A stretch of DNA of 21,790 bases. It comes from an uncultured Actinomycetes bacterium. Lineage in GTDB: Bacteria; Actinomycetota; Thermoleophilia; Gaiellales; Gaiellaceae. Below, piece by piece: positions 1-7,072 of this stretch. Both the position numbers and the translations under genes were made by a program. The stretch's first letter is position 1, and each line of letters begins with the position of its first letter. Below the pieces are notes generated by a model. The model was given only the letters and a program-made list of their open reading frames with translations. It was not told where the DNA came from and did no database searches. The stretch is from NCBI GenBank assembly GCA_903930195.1, contig CAIYXH010000045.1:1-21790 (forward strand), written 5' to 3'.

Positions 1-1
1 C

Positions 2-619
2 CTGCTCGCGTTCCGCGCGCCCGACATCCGCGGCGTCGTCGCGTACTCGTCGCTTGGCCAGATGGGCCTGATCACCTACGGCCTCTTCGCCGGCAACGCC
101 CTCGGCTTCGACGGCTCGGTGCTGCAGATGGTCAACCACGGGCTGATCTCGATGACGATGTTCCTGCTCGCCGGGATGGTCGAGCGGCGCACAGCGACGG
201 GCGACTTCGACCGCCTCGGCGGCATGGCCCGCGGTCGGCCGATGCTCGCGACCGTGCTGATGACCGTCGGCGTGATCGCGCTCGCCGTGCCGCTCTCATC
301 GAACTTCGCCGGGGAGTTCCTGATCCTGGCCGGCGTCTTCCAGCAGGGCTGGGTGTGGGGTGTGATCGGCGCCGCCGCGATCGTGCTCGCCGCGATGTAC
401 ATGCTGCGTTTGATCTCGGCCGTGCTCCACCGCGAGGTCGGCTCGTCGGTCAGCGACGCCGCCCTCGACCTCCGGGGCGCCGAGCTCGCGATCGTCGTAC
501 CGCTCGTCGCGCTGCTGATCGCGCTCTCGGCGTGGCCGAACGCCGTCAGCGGACACTCGACGCCCAAGGGCGCGACGACCGCTGTCTGCTCCACCCCGAC
601 CTGTGAGGCCGCGCCGTGA
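2..619 (+). CDS. nuoM: NADH-quinone oxidoreductase subunit M (C-terminal part, 5' end outside window)
   Basis: Antiporter-like membrane subunit of respiratory complex I, which couples NADH oxidation and quinone reduction to proton pumping. The reading frame is open from base 2, upstream of the first ATG at 62, and encodes the conserved VVAYSSLGQMG segment typical of NuoM/NuoN/NuoL (compare RVIAYSSVSHMG). It continues through a glycine/phenylalanine-rich helix with NFAGEFLIL, characteristic of NuoM. About 205 C-terminal residues are visible, with at least four hydrophobic helices (roughly residues 20-60, 80-100, 110-140 and 155-180). The gene ends at TGA 617-619 and overlaps the GTG start of nuoN by four bases (GTGA), implying translational coupling. 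The rest of the nuo operon must lie upstream of the window. Confidence 0.93.
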   Translation: MLAFRAPDIRGVVAYSSLGQMGLITYGLFAGNALGFDGSVLQMVNHGLISMTMFLLAGMVERRTATGDFDRLGGMARGRPMLATVLMTVGVIALAVPLSSNFAGEFLILAGVFQQGWVWGVIGAAAIVLAAMYMLRLISAVLHREVGSSVSDAALDLRGAELAIVVPLVALLIALSAWPNAVSGHSTPKGATTAVCSTPTCEAAP

Positions 620-2082
620 TCCAGCGGCCGCACGTCGACTGGTTCGCGCTCTCGCCCTCGCTGGCGCTGCTCGCGGCTGCAGGTCTCCTGCTGATGGCCG
701 CCGTCTTCGGCCCGAAGCGCACGCGCAAGCCGATCTCGGCGTTCATCTGCGGCGCCGGCTTCGTCGCAGCACTCGTCTTCGCGATCGTGCTTGACGACCG
801 CAGTGCCAAGGGCGCAGCGCTCGTCCACGACGCGATCTTCCGCGACCGCTGGGCCGCCTACGCGCAGATCCTGATCGCGGGCTGCGGTGTCGTCGCGGTG
901 CTGATCTCCTACGGCGAGCGCTGGCGCGAGGAAAACCTCTCCGAGTACTACGCCCTGCTCGCCTCCGCCGGCGCCGGGATGATCTTCTTCGTCCAGGCCT
1001 CGAACCTGATGACGATGTTCCTGGGGCTCGAGTGGTTCTCGATCGCGCTCTACGTGATGTGCGCGATCGACATCGACCTCGTCGGCTCGCTCGAGGCCGG
1101 CCTCAAGTACCTGATCATCGGCGCCTTCGGCTCCGCGACGCTCCTCTTCGGCTCGGCGCTCGTCTACGGCGCCACGGGCCAGCTCGCCTTCGACCAGATC
1201 GGCACCGCCCACGTCACGAGCACCTCGCTCCTCGTCCTCGGCCTCGCGCTCGTAATCGCCGGGCTCGCGTTCAAGACCTCTGCCGCGCCGTTCCACATGT
1301 GGACGCCGGATGCCTACCAGGGCGCCCCCACGCCGGTCACCGCGTTCATGGGCTCGGCGACGAAGGTCGCGGCGCTCGTCGTCACCTACCGGATCCTCCT
1401 CACCGCCTTCCCGCACGACGAGCACCTCTGGACGTGGGCGCTCGCAGGGATCGCCTGCGCCTCCCTCGCGATCGGCAACCTCGGCGCACTCGCCCAGCAG
1501 AACGTGAAGCGGCTCCTCGCCTACTCGTCGGTCTCGCACGCCGGCTTCATGCTGATCCCGATCGCCTCCGCGAACGCGATCGGCGGCCGGGCCCTCCTCT
1601 ACTACCTCGTCCCCTACTGCGCGATGTCGCTCGGCGCGTTCGCCGTCGTCGCAGCGCGCGAGCGCGAGCTCGGGGCGCCGGTCACACTCGACAACCTCGT
1701 CGGCTTCGGCTGGGAGCGCCCGTTCCTCGGCGTCTCGATGTGGGTCTTCATGCTCGGCTTCCTCGGCTTCCCGCTCACCGGCGGGTTCCTCGGCAAGTTC
1801 TACGCCTTCGCGGCCGCGTACGACCGCGGCTGGTGGTGGCTGATCGTCGTCGGCGTCGCCGGCACCCTGATCTCGGCGCCGTACTACCTTGCCGTCGTGC
1901 GCTCCATGTTCCTGCGCGACGCCGCCGAGTTGCAGCTCGCCCCGGCCGGCGGCTCGCCGCCGCGCGACCTGCCGCTGCAGGCGGCCGTCGTCATCTGCCT
2001 CGCGGTCACGGTCGGCTCGTTCTTCGCGATCCAACCGCTCGTCGACGTCGCCCGCTCCGCCGCGAACGCCCTGCCCTTCTGA
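616..2082 (+). CDS. nuoN: NADH-quinone oxidoreductase subunit N
   Basis: Third antiporter-like membrane subunit of complex I, 488 residues, the usual size for NuoN. The sequence is almost entirely hydrophobic helices (about 14). It carries the family segment HMWTPDAYQGAPTPVTAF followed by SATKVAAL, including the helix-breaking proline and conserved lysine. Later comes the RLLAYSSVSHAGFML segment, and then GFPLTGGFLGKFYAF, the NuoN counterpart of the NuoM FAGEF region. The start is GTG at 616, inside the stop of nuoM, which is the normal nuoM-nuoN arrangement. The gene ends at TGA 2080-2082, whose last base is the first base of the next ATG. Nothing suggests truncation. It is the last canonical subunit of the nuo operon here. 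Confidence 0.96.
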   Translation: MIQRPHVDWFALSPSLALLAAAGLLLMAAVFGPKRTRKPISAFICGAGFVAALVFAIVLDDRSAKGAALVHDAIFRDRWAAYAQILIAGCGVVAVLISYGERWREENLSEYYALLASAGAGMIFFVQASNLMTMFLGLEWFSIALYVMCAIDIDLVGSLEAGLKYLIIGAFGSATLLFGSALVYGATGQLAFDQIGTAHVTSTSLLVLGLALVIAGLAFKTSAAPFHMWTPDAYQGAPTPVTAFMGSATKVAALVVTYRILLTAFPHDEHLWTWALAGIACASLAIGNLGALAQQNVKRLLAYSSVSHAGFMLIPIASANAIGGRALLYYLVPYCAMSLGAFAVVAARERELGAPVTLDNLVGFGWERPFLGVSMWVFMLGFLGFPLTGGFLGKFYAFAAAYDRGWWWLIVVGVAGTLISAPYYLAVVRSMFLRDAAELQLAPAGGSPPRDLPLQAAVVICLAVTVGSFFAIQPLVDVARSAANALPF

Positions 2083-2579
2083 TGACCGACGACACGTTCG
2101 CCGACGTCCTCGCTGCGAACAACGCCTACGCGGGCGACTTCAAGCTCGCCGGGCTCGAGGCGCGCGCCGCGAAGGGCCTCGGGATCCTCACCTGCTTCGA
2201 CTCGCGGATCGAGCCGCTCGCGATGCTCGGCCTGGCTCCCGGCGACGCGAAGATCCTCCGGAACGCCGGCGCGCGCGTCACCGACGACGTGCTGCGCACC
2301 CTCGTCCTCGCGACCTATCTCCTCGGCGTCGAGCGGCTGATGGTCGTCCAGCACACCCGCTGCCGGATGGCGACGACCTCCGAGGCGGCCGTGCACGCCG
2401 AGATCGCCTCTGCCGGCGGCCCCGACACGCACAGCCTGGCCTTCCTCGTCTCACCCGACCAGGACGCAACCGTGCGCGCCGACGTGCAGCGCGTCCGTTC
2501 CTCGCCGTACCTGCAGCAGCTCGAGGTCGGAGGCTTCCTCTACGACGTCGATACCGGCCGCGTCACGCAGCTCGTCTGA
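2082..2579 (+). CDS. beta-carbonic anhydrase (small actinobacterial type)
   Basis: Reversible hydration of CO2 to bicarbonate; 165 residues, a cytoplasmic zinc enzyme. The beta-class ligand pattern is complete: Cys38 and the Asp40/Arg42 dyad in TCFDSR, then His91 and Cys94 in QHTRC. RNAGARVTDD around residue 60 is the usual loop between the two halves. Size and sequence resemble the short mycobacterial Rv1284-type enzyme, though that protein has HTDC where this one has HTRC. ATG 2082 overlaps the nuoN stop (TGATG), so translation is probably coupled to complex I. No terminator is visible between nuoN and this gene. A longer in-frame reading upstream is only the shadow of nuoN. The link with complex I is discussed as a finding. 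Confidence 0.93.
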   Translation: MTDDTFADVLAANNAYAGDFKLAGLEARAAKGLGILTCFDSRIEPLAMLGLAPGDAKILRNAGARVTDDVLRTLVLATYLLGVERLMVVQHTRCRMATTSEAAVHAEIASAGGPDTHSLAFLVSPDQDATVRADVQRVRSSPYLQQLEVGGFLYDVDTGRVTQLV

Positions 2580-2594
2580 GCATCGGGCGCGGCG

Positions 2595-2966
2595 TTACGG
2601 CTTGGCCGTGCGCATGAGCCCGAGGCGGCGCGCATACGGCGCAGCAGCGAGCAGGCCCTTGACCGCGAAGATCGCGACGCAGGCGACGAGCGAGGAGACC
2701 GCAAGCGGCGGAATCGTGTGGATCGCCGTGCTGCGGAGTGCGCTCGAGAGCACGAGCAGGCAGACGACGACGCCCCAGAGGAGCGACTGCAGGCCGAGCA
2801 CCGTGTCCTCGCGCGACTCGAGGAACTCGCCGAAGACCACGAGCGCCGCGACGGCCGCGAACGGCAGTGCGGCGAGGAGGCAGTCGCGCGCTACGGCAGA
2901 CGACCCGTGCGAATCGGCAAGGGCACCAAGTACAACAAGTGCCACCGGCAGCAAACGCTTCCCCAT
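2595..2966 (-). CDS. small integral membrane protein, function unknown
   Basis: A 123-residue protein with four hydrophobic stretches (about residues 4-20, 28-47, 60-79 and 85-107) separated by short polar loops. Its C-terminus is basic (YARRLGLMRTAKP). The alternation of hydrophobic helices and charged loops is what a real membrane protein shows. No domain is recognised and I assign no function. The gene lies alone on this strand, 15 bases after the convergent carbonic anhydrase and divergent from the UPF0173 hydrolase, with an 83-base shared upstream region. The start at ATG 2966 is chosen because it is the first in-frame start and places a hydrophobic helix at the N-terminus, which could also act as a signal anchor. 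Confidence 0.6.
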   Translation of the reverse strand: MGKRLLPVALVVLGALADSHGSSAVARDCLLAALPFAAVAALVVFGEFLESREDTVLGLQSLLWGVVVCLLVLSSALRSTAIHTIPPLAVSSLVACVAIFAVKGLLAAAPYARRLGLMRTAKP

Positions 2967-3049
2967 GGCGCCTTAGGTTCGCTGATCGGTCGGACAGTCC
3001 TTCACAACCTGCTCACTTTTTTTCAAACGTACGACGAAAGGATCTCTCG
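2967..3049. promoter_or_regulatory. divergent intergenic region with ribosome binding site for the UPF0173 gene
   Basis: This 83-base stretch separates two divergent genes and must hold promoters for both. It contains a T-rich tract (3018-3024) that stands out from the GC-rich surroundings. A Shine-Dalgarno-like AAAGGA lies at 3037-3042, seven bases before ATG 3050. I see no convincing -35/-10 pair on either strand. The T-tract may act as an UP-like or spacer element, which is only an inference. Confidence 0.4.
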
Positions 3050-3742
3050 ATGGCAACGCTCACCTGGCTCGGTCACGCCTCGTTCCGGCTCACGGCTGCC
3101 GACGGCACGACCATCTACGTCGACCCGTTCCTGCACGGCAACCCGAAGACGCCCGAGTCCGAGCTCGAACCGTCGCGCGTCGACGTGATCGCGCTGACCC
3201 ACGGCCACGGCGACCACGTCGGCGACACGGTTGCGCTCACGCAGGCGTTCCCCGAGGCCCAGGTCGTCGCCCAGGTCGAGCTGAAGGGCTGGCTCGGCAG
3301 CAAGGGCGCGAACGTCGGACAGCTGCCGGGGATCAACAAGGGCGGCACGCAACACGTCGGCGAGCACCGCTTCACCCTCGTGAACGCGTTCCACTCCTCG
3401 AGCTCCGACGACGGCGCCTATCTCGGCGAGGCCGCCGGTCTCGCCGTGCGGCTCGGCGAGGGCAAGACGGTCTACTTCGCCGGCGACACGTGCGTCTTCG
3501 GCGACATGGCCCTGATCGGCCGGATCTACAAGCCGGACGTCGTCGTGCTTCCGATCGGCGACTGGTTCACGATGGGGCCGGAAGAGGCTGCCGTCGCGCT
3601 CGAGCTCCTCGGCAACCCGCGCTGCGTCCCGGCCCACTGGGGCACCTTCCCGCTCCTCACGGGCACGCCGGACGCGCTCGCAGCCCTCGCACCGCAGGCG
3701 ACGATCGAGCGGGTCGCGCCCGGAGAGTCGGTCGAGCTCTGA
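3050..3742 (+). CDS. metallo-beta-lactamase-fold hydrolase, UPF0173 family
   Basis: A 230-residue member of the UPF0173 (YtkL-like) metal-dependent hydrolase family, the standard length for the group. The dinuclear metal site is visible: LTHGHGDHVGD (His51, His53, Asp55, His56), NAFHSS with a further His, YFAGDT with the bridging Asp, and PAHWGTFP with the last His. It starts directly with MATLTWLGHASF, the usual N-terminus. A Shine-Dalgarno sequence AAAGGA seven bases upstream supports ATG 3050 over the longer in-frame extension. The true substrate of UPF0173 enzymes is not established; NCBI-style names call them metal-dependent hydrolases. The cupin-TPR gene follows after one base, so the two are probably one transcript. 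Confidence 0.93.
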   Translation: MATLTWLGHASFRLTAADGTTIYVDPFLHGNPKTPESELEPSRVDVIALTHGHGDHVGDTVALTQAFPEAQVVAQVELKGWLGSKGANVGQLPGINKGGTQHVGEHRFTLVNAFHSSSSDDGAYLGEAAGLAVRLGEGKTVYFAGDTCVFGDMALIGRIYKPDVVVLPIGDWFTMGPEEAAVALELLGNPRCVPAHWGTFPLLTGTPDALAALAPQATIERVAPGESVEL

Positions 3743-3743
3743 C

Positions 3744-4385
3744 GTGAGCGGCTTCGACCTCTCCCACGTCGACGAGCTCGACCGGATCCCGCTCTTCGAG
3801 GGGATCGTCTGGCGGCCCGTCCGCCGCCGCTTCGGCCTACGCGCGTTCGGGGTGAACGCGTACTCGACGGAGGCGAAGGGACACCACGTGATCGAGGAGC
3901 ACGACGAGCTCAACGGAGGCGCCGGCGGACACCAGGAGCTCTACGTCGTCCTCCGGGGCCACGCGACCTTCATGATCGACGGGAAGGCCGTGGACGCGCC
4001 CTCAGGGACTCTCATCGCCATCACCGACCCCGCACTGAAGCGCGCGGCGGTGGCGGAGGACGACGACACGCTCGTGCTGGCCGTCGGCGCCGAGCCGGGG
4101 GCTCCGTACACCCCGTCGGCCTGGGAGTGGTACTTCGGTGCGATGCCGCTCCTCAAGGCAGGCCGCTGGGCGGAGGCGATCGAGGCGATCGCGCCGGGCC
4201 TGAAGGAGCATCTCGGCCATCCGTCGATCCTCTACAACCTCGCCTGCGCGGAGTCGCAGGCGAGGCGCACCGACGACGCGCTCGCGCACCTGAACGAAGC
4301 GGTCGCGAAGGAGCCGAAGTGGCGCGACGCGGCGCAGACGGATCCGGACTTCGACCCGATCCGCGGCGAGCCGGGCTTTCCCTAG
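3744..4385 (+). CDS. cupin domain fused to a tetratricopeptide repeat segment
   Basis: A 213-residue cytoplasmic protein with two parts. Residues about 45-115 form a cupin barrel: EEHDELNGGAGGHQELYVVLRG, then FMIDGKAVDAPSGTLIAI, with His and Glu residues where cupins usually bind metal. Residues about 130-200 form a helical TPR-like unit (SILYNLACAESQARRTDDALAHLNEAV), ending in the DFDPIR motif common at the end of such repeats. Domain order suggests a sensing or sugar-binding cupin carried on a protein-interaction module, but no substrate can be assigned. The start is GTG 3744, one base after the UPF0173 stop, so coupling is likely. The stop codon TAG (4383-4385) lies inside the terminal repeat of a REPIN-like element, so the native C-terminus may have been altered. 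Confidence 0.82.
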   Translation: MSGFDLSHVDELDRIPLFEGIVWRPVRRRFGLRAFGVNAYSTEAKGHHVIEEHDELNGGAGGHQELYVVLRGHATFMIDGKAVDAPSGTLIAITDPALKRAAVAEDDDTLVLAVGAEPGAPYTPSAWEWYFGAMPLLKAGRWAEAIEAIAPGLKEHLGHPSILYNLACAESQARRTDDALAHLNEAVAKEPKWRDAAQTDPDFDPIRGEPGFP

Positions 4386-4469
4386 GGACTGGCCTCCGGC
4401 CTGTCCCGGTCGAGCGCTGACAGTTCGTACCGCGTCAGTCGGGACAGGCCCCTTCGGGGACAGTCCCTA
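4383..4469. repeat. REPIN-like element: two inverted hairpins between convergent genes
   Basis: An 87-base element bounded by perfect 7-base inverted ends, TAGGGAC (4383-4389) and GTCCCTA (4463-4469). Each half is itself a hairpin. The left half (4385-4407) is GGGAC-t-GGCC-tcc-GGCC-t-GTCCC. The right half (4441-4467) is GGGAC-agg-CCCC-ttc-GGGG-aca-GTCCC. Alternatively CCTGTCCCG (4400-4408) pairs with CGGGACAGG (4440-4448), with CTGAC/GTCAG (4417-4421 and 4434-4438) inside. Two REP hairpins in inverted orientation around a short spacer is the REPIN architecture. The outer TAG on each strand is the stop codon of the flanking gene. It may also work as a bidirectional terminator, although no U-tract is present. 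Copy number elsewhere is unknown. Confidence 0.75.
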
Positions 4470-5216
4470 CGCCTTGGCGCTGTCGCCCGGGAGCCGCGCG
4501 CCGTCCGCGAGCGCGCGGAAGGCGGGCACCGGGTCGGCGGAGGGGCGGGCGACGAGCAGCACCGCGCCGTTCCCCTCGACGGGCGCGAGCGCGTCGACGA
4601 GCAGCTGCAAGCCCACGGCAAGCGCGAACGCCTTGTGCGCGTGCTCGCCGCCGAACGGGCCGAGGTCGTCCTCGCTCGCCTTGCCCGCGAGCACGTCGCC
4701 GAAGTTCACGTTCGCCATCGAGACGTCGCTGACGATCGGCGGGCCCTCCGAGGAGGGGATCGCGATCGAGAGCGGGTTGGTTCCCGTCAGCTTCGGGCCG
4801 CCCGCGGGAGGGGCGAGCCGCTTCGGCGAGGTGCCGGTGAGCACCGCGACGAGGCCTGCGTCGGCGAGCCGGCGTGTCCAGTAGCCAAGGGCCCCTGTGG
4901 GCGACGTGCGGCCTGCTGCGATCACGCGCACGTGCGCGGGCGGGTCGGCGAGCACCGACTCGACGATCTCGGCCATCGTCACGTAGCCGACAGCGCCGTT
5001 GCCGTTCCAGCGTTCGAACGAGCCGTCGACGACCTCGCGGACCGGCCTGGCGGTCGCGTCGAGATCGGTGCGCGCCTCGAGCTGCTCGATCCGGGCGATG
5101 CCATGGCCGCTGCGGCCGGTCGCCTCGGCGAAGAGAAACAGGTCGGCGAGCGCGCCCGCGTCGTGCTCGGAGAAGCCGAGCGCGGCGAGGCGGCTGCGGG
5201 CCTCCTCAGGAGACAA
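4467..5216 (-). CDS. Ldh family oxidoreductase (malate/L-lactate/ureidoglycolate dehydrogenase-like), short
   Basis: NAD(P)-dependent oxidoreductase of the Ldh_2 fold (Pfam PF02615). Diagnostic segments: SGHGIARIEQ near residue 37 with the catalytic His of the family SHG motif, the cofactor-binding GTNPLSIAIP near residue 145, DVSMANVNFGDV, and the GGEHAHKAFALAV helix corresponding to GYKGYGLAL. It is 249 residues, against roughly 330-360 for most members. It stops right after RLPGDSAKA, where relatives have an LPGE turn plus more C-terminal residues. That stop lies in the REPIN-like element. Start: TTG at 5216, overlapping the end of mrp by 11 bases; no ATG or GTG is available near the N-terminus. 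The hydroxy-acid substrate cannot be told from sequence. Confidence 0.82.
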   Translation of the reverse strand: MSPEEARSRLAALGFSEHDAGALADLFLFAEATGRSGHGIARIEQLEARTDLDATARPVREVVDGSFERWNGNGAVGYVTMAEIVESVLADPPAHVRVIAAGRTSPTGALGYWTRRLADAGLVAVLTGTSPKRLAPPAGGPKLTGTNPLSIAIPSSEGPPIVSDVSMANVNFGDVLAGKASEDDLGPFGGEHAHKAFALAVGLQLLVDALAPVEGNGAVLLVARPSADPVPAFRALADGARLPGDSAKA

Positions 5217-6279
5217 GCGTGAGCTTCTGGGTGAAGCCCGCCGCGCGTGTGGCGTCGATCGCCTGGGCGATCTCGAACACGGCCTGTGCCGACTCGGACT
5301 CCGGATCGGAGACGACGAGCGGCACGCCGATGTCGCCGGCCTCGCGCAGATCTGCGTTAAGCGGCACCTGGCCGAGGAGACGCACCCCGAGCTCGTCCGC
5401 GAGCCTTTGGCCGCCGCCCGAGCCGAAGACCTCCGAGGTCATGTTCTCGGCGACGCCGAGCAGCTGCATACCGGTCTTCTTCGCCATCTCCGCTGCGCGG
5501 CTCGCGACTTCCTGCGCCAGGAGCTGCGGGGTCGTTACAACGAGCGCCTCCGCCCGCGGCAGCATCTGCCCGAGCGAGATCGAGACGTCGCCGGTACCCG
5601 GCGGCATGTCGACGACGAGCACGTCGAGATCGCCCCAGTGCACGTCCTGCAAAAACTGCTCGAGCGCCCGGTGCAGCATCGGGCCGCGCCACATCAGGGG
5701 CGCGTTGTCGTCGAGGAAGAAGCCGATCGACATCAGCTTGAGGTCGTGCGCGACCGGCGGGATCATCATCCTGTCGACGAGCACGGGCTTCTGGCTGATC
5801 CCGAGCATGTGCGGAATCGAGTGGCCGTAGATGTCGGCGTCGAGGATGCCGACGCGGCGGCCGAGCGCCGAGAGGGCCGAGGCGAGGTTGACGGTCAGCG
5901 TCGACTTGCCGACGCCGCCCTTGCCCGAGGCGACGGCGATGACGCGCGTCGTGTCGTCGACCTGGATCGACTTCTCGTCGGTCTCGGGACGGCCGCCGCG
6001 CAGCTTGGAGGTGAGCGCGGCGCGCTCGTCGGGCGTCATCACGTCGAAGGCGAGAGCGACTGAGGCCACCTCGGGCAGCTCGCCGACCTCGCGGGCGACC
6101 TGCTCCTCGAAGGAGTTGCGCAGCGGGCAGCCGGCGACCGTGAGCGCGATCGTGACGCGCACGTCGTTGCCCTTGATCTCGATGTCCCGAACCATGTCGA
6201 GCTCGGTGACGGGCTTGCGCAGCTCGGGGTCGATGACCCGGCTGAGCGCCTCGAGGACGATGTCGCGTGAGAGTGCCAT
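5206..6279 (-). CDS. mrp: Mrp/NBP35-type P-loop ATPase with N-terminal MIP18/DUF59 domain
   Basis: Iron-sulfur cluster carrier of the Mrp/ApbC family, 357 residues, cytoplasmic. Residues about 5-80 form a DUF59/MIP18 domain with its conserved Cys51 in AGCPLRNSF. Residues about 112-345 form the ATPase: deviant Walker A GKGGVGKST (119-127), GILDADIYGHS, and DMPPGTGD (224-231). After ENM (278-280), where ApbC of proteobacteria has a CxxC pair, this protein has TSEVFGSGGG and no cysteine. The mycobacterial Mrp is similar, so this is the actinobacterial type. A TAGCCT box seven bases before ATG 6279 suggests a leaderless promoter overlapping the stop codon of the upstream phosphatase gene. The Ldh-like gene overlaps its 3' end. 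Confidence 0.93.
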   Translation of the reverse strand: MALSRDIVLEALSRVIDPELRKPVTELDMVRDIEIKGNDVRVTIALTVAGCPLRNSFEEQVAREVGELPEVASVALAFDVMTPDERAALTSKLRGGRPETDEKSIQVDDTTRVIAVASGKGGVGKSTLTVNLASALSALGRRVGILDADIYGHSIPHMLGISQKPVLVDRMMIPPVAHDLKLMSIGFFLDDNAPLMWRGPMLHRALEQFLQDVHWGDLDVLVVDMPPGTGDVSISLGQMLPRAEALVVTTPQLLAQEVASRAAEMAKKTGMQLLGVAENMTSEVFGSGGGQRLADELGVRLLGQVPLNADLREAGDIGVPLVVSDPESESAQAVFEIAQAIDATRAAGFTQKLTLVS

Positions 6280-6286
6280 GACGTCC

Positions 6287-6292
6287 AGGCTA
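6287..6292 (-). promoter_or_regulatory. -10 box for leaderless mrp transcript
   Basis: Reading the minus strand, TAGCCT is followed by seven bases and then the ATG of mrp at 6279. This matches TAnnnT at the spacing that puts the transcript start on the start codon. The box includes the TAG stop codon of the upstream phosphatase gene (6290-6292), so mrp could be expressed apart from the genes before it. No clear -35 is seen. Confidence 0.5.
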
Positions 6293-7072
6293 CCCCCGCA
6301 GGGCAGTCGCGAGCGTTTCGCAGAGCTCGGGCGTCGCCGCGGCGACGAGACGCGAGCGGGCTTCGAGGTCGAGCGGGATCGAGCCGAACTCCGGGCCGTC
6401 GACGGCGAGGATGGCGTAGCCCTGCTCGCGGACGACGAGTTGCGCCGCCGCCATGTCCACGGTGCGGGAGGCCTTGAGGCACGCGAGCGCGTCGGTGCGG
6501 CCCGAGGCCATGTGGCAGAGCGTGATCGCCTGGGCGCCCATCACGCGGATCCGGTCGGTGAGCGGCACGAAGCGGCCGAGATGCTCGTGGATCACTGCGG
6601 CGCGGGTCGCCTCGATCGAGAGGAACTGGATCTCGGTCTGGGGGCCGTCGACAAGCGGCTTGCCGTTGAGTAAGACGCCTTCGCCCTTCGTCGCGACCCA
6701 CTCCTCACTCGCGCCGAAGTCGTAGACGTAGCCGAAGAAGACGTCGTCGATCGTGTCGCCGTCGGCAACCGCGACGGACAGCGCGTAGTACGGGATGCCG
6801 CGCTCGGCGTTCTGGGAGCCGTCGATCGGGTCGACCACGACGGTGATCGCTCCCTCGCCGACGATGCCGATCTCCTCCGAGACGATCTTGATCCCCGGGC
6901 CGGCGAAATGCTTCAGCACCGCGGTCTCGGCAGCCTCGTCGAGCGCGATCGTCGTGTCGCCGCCCTTGCCCTGGCCGACGGGGCGCGCGCGCTCGGCGCG
7001 CGTGTCCATCGACGCGAATACGACCTTCGCGTCCTCGACCGCCGCGCGGCACTTCTCGAGCCAGTCGGTCAC
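6290..7072 (-). CDS. inositol monophosphatase family protein
   Basis: Mg2+-dependent phosphatase of the IMPase/FBPase/CysQ superfamily, 260 residues, normal length. Metal ligands are visible: SEE (residues 65-67), DPIDGSQN (81-88; the family consensus is DPIDGTxN) with Asp81 and Asp84, and VDMAAAQLVV near residue 210 in place of the usual WDxAAG. The substitution of V for W and loss of the glycine make the precise substrate (inositol phosphate, fructose-1,6-bisphosphate or PAP) uncertain. Start: GTG 7072 within the stop of the DUF1015 gene (GTGA overlap), giving MTDWLEKC. Much longer open reading upstream in this frame is the shadow of DUF1015. Only ten bases separate it from mrp. Confidence 0.9.
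   Translation of the reverse strand: MTDWLEKCRAAVEDAKVVFASMDTRAERARPVGQGKGGDTTIALDEAAETAVLKHFAGPGIKIVSEEIGIVGEGAITVVVDPIDGSQNAERGIPYYALSVAVADGDTIDDVFFGYVYDFGASEEWVATKGEGVLLNGKPLVDGPQTEIQFLSIEATRAAVIHEHLGRFVPLTDRIRVMGAQAITLCHMASGRTDALACLKASRTVDMAAAQLVVREQGYAILAVDGPEFGSIPLDLEARSRLVAAATPELCETLATALRG

Noticed and set aside
76..2034. A 652-codon open frame antisense to nuoM/nuoN
   Set aside because: Its product is extremely rich in Arg, Asp and Glu with no fold, as expected for an antisense frame of GC-rich coding DNA. The opposite strand encodes well-recognised NuoM and NuoN.
5206..6279. Loss of the CxxC pair in Mrp as evidence of a new function
   Set aside because: Mycobacterial Mrp also lacks this pair at the same place, so it appears to be the normal actinobacterial form.
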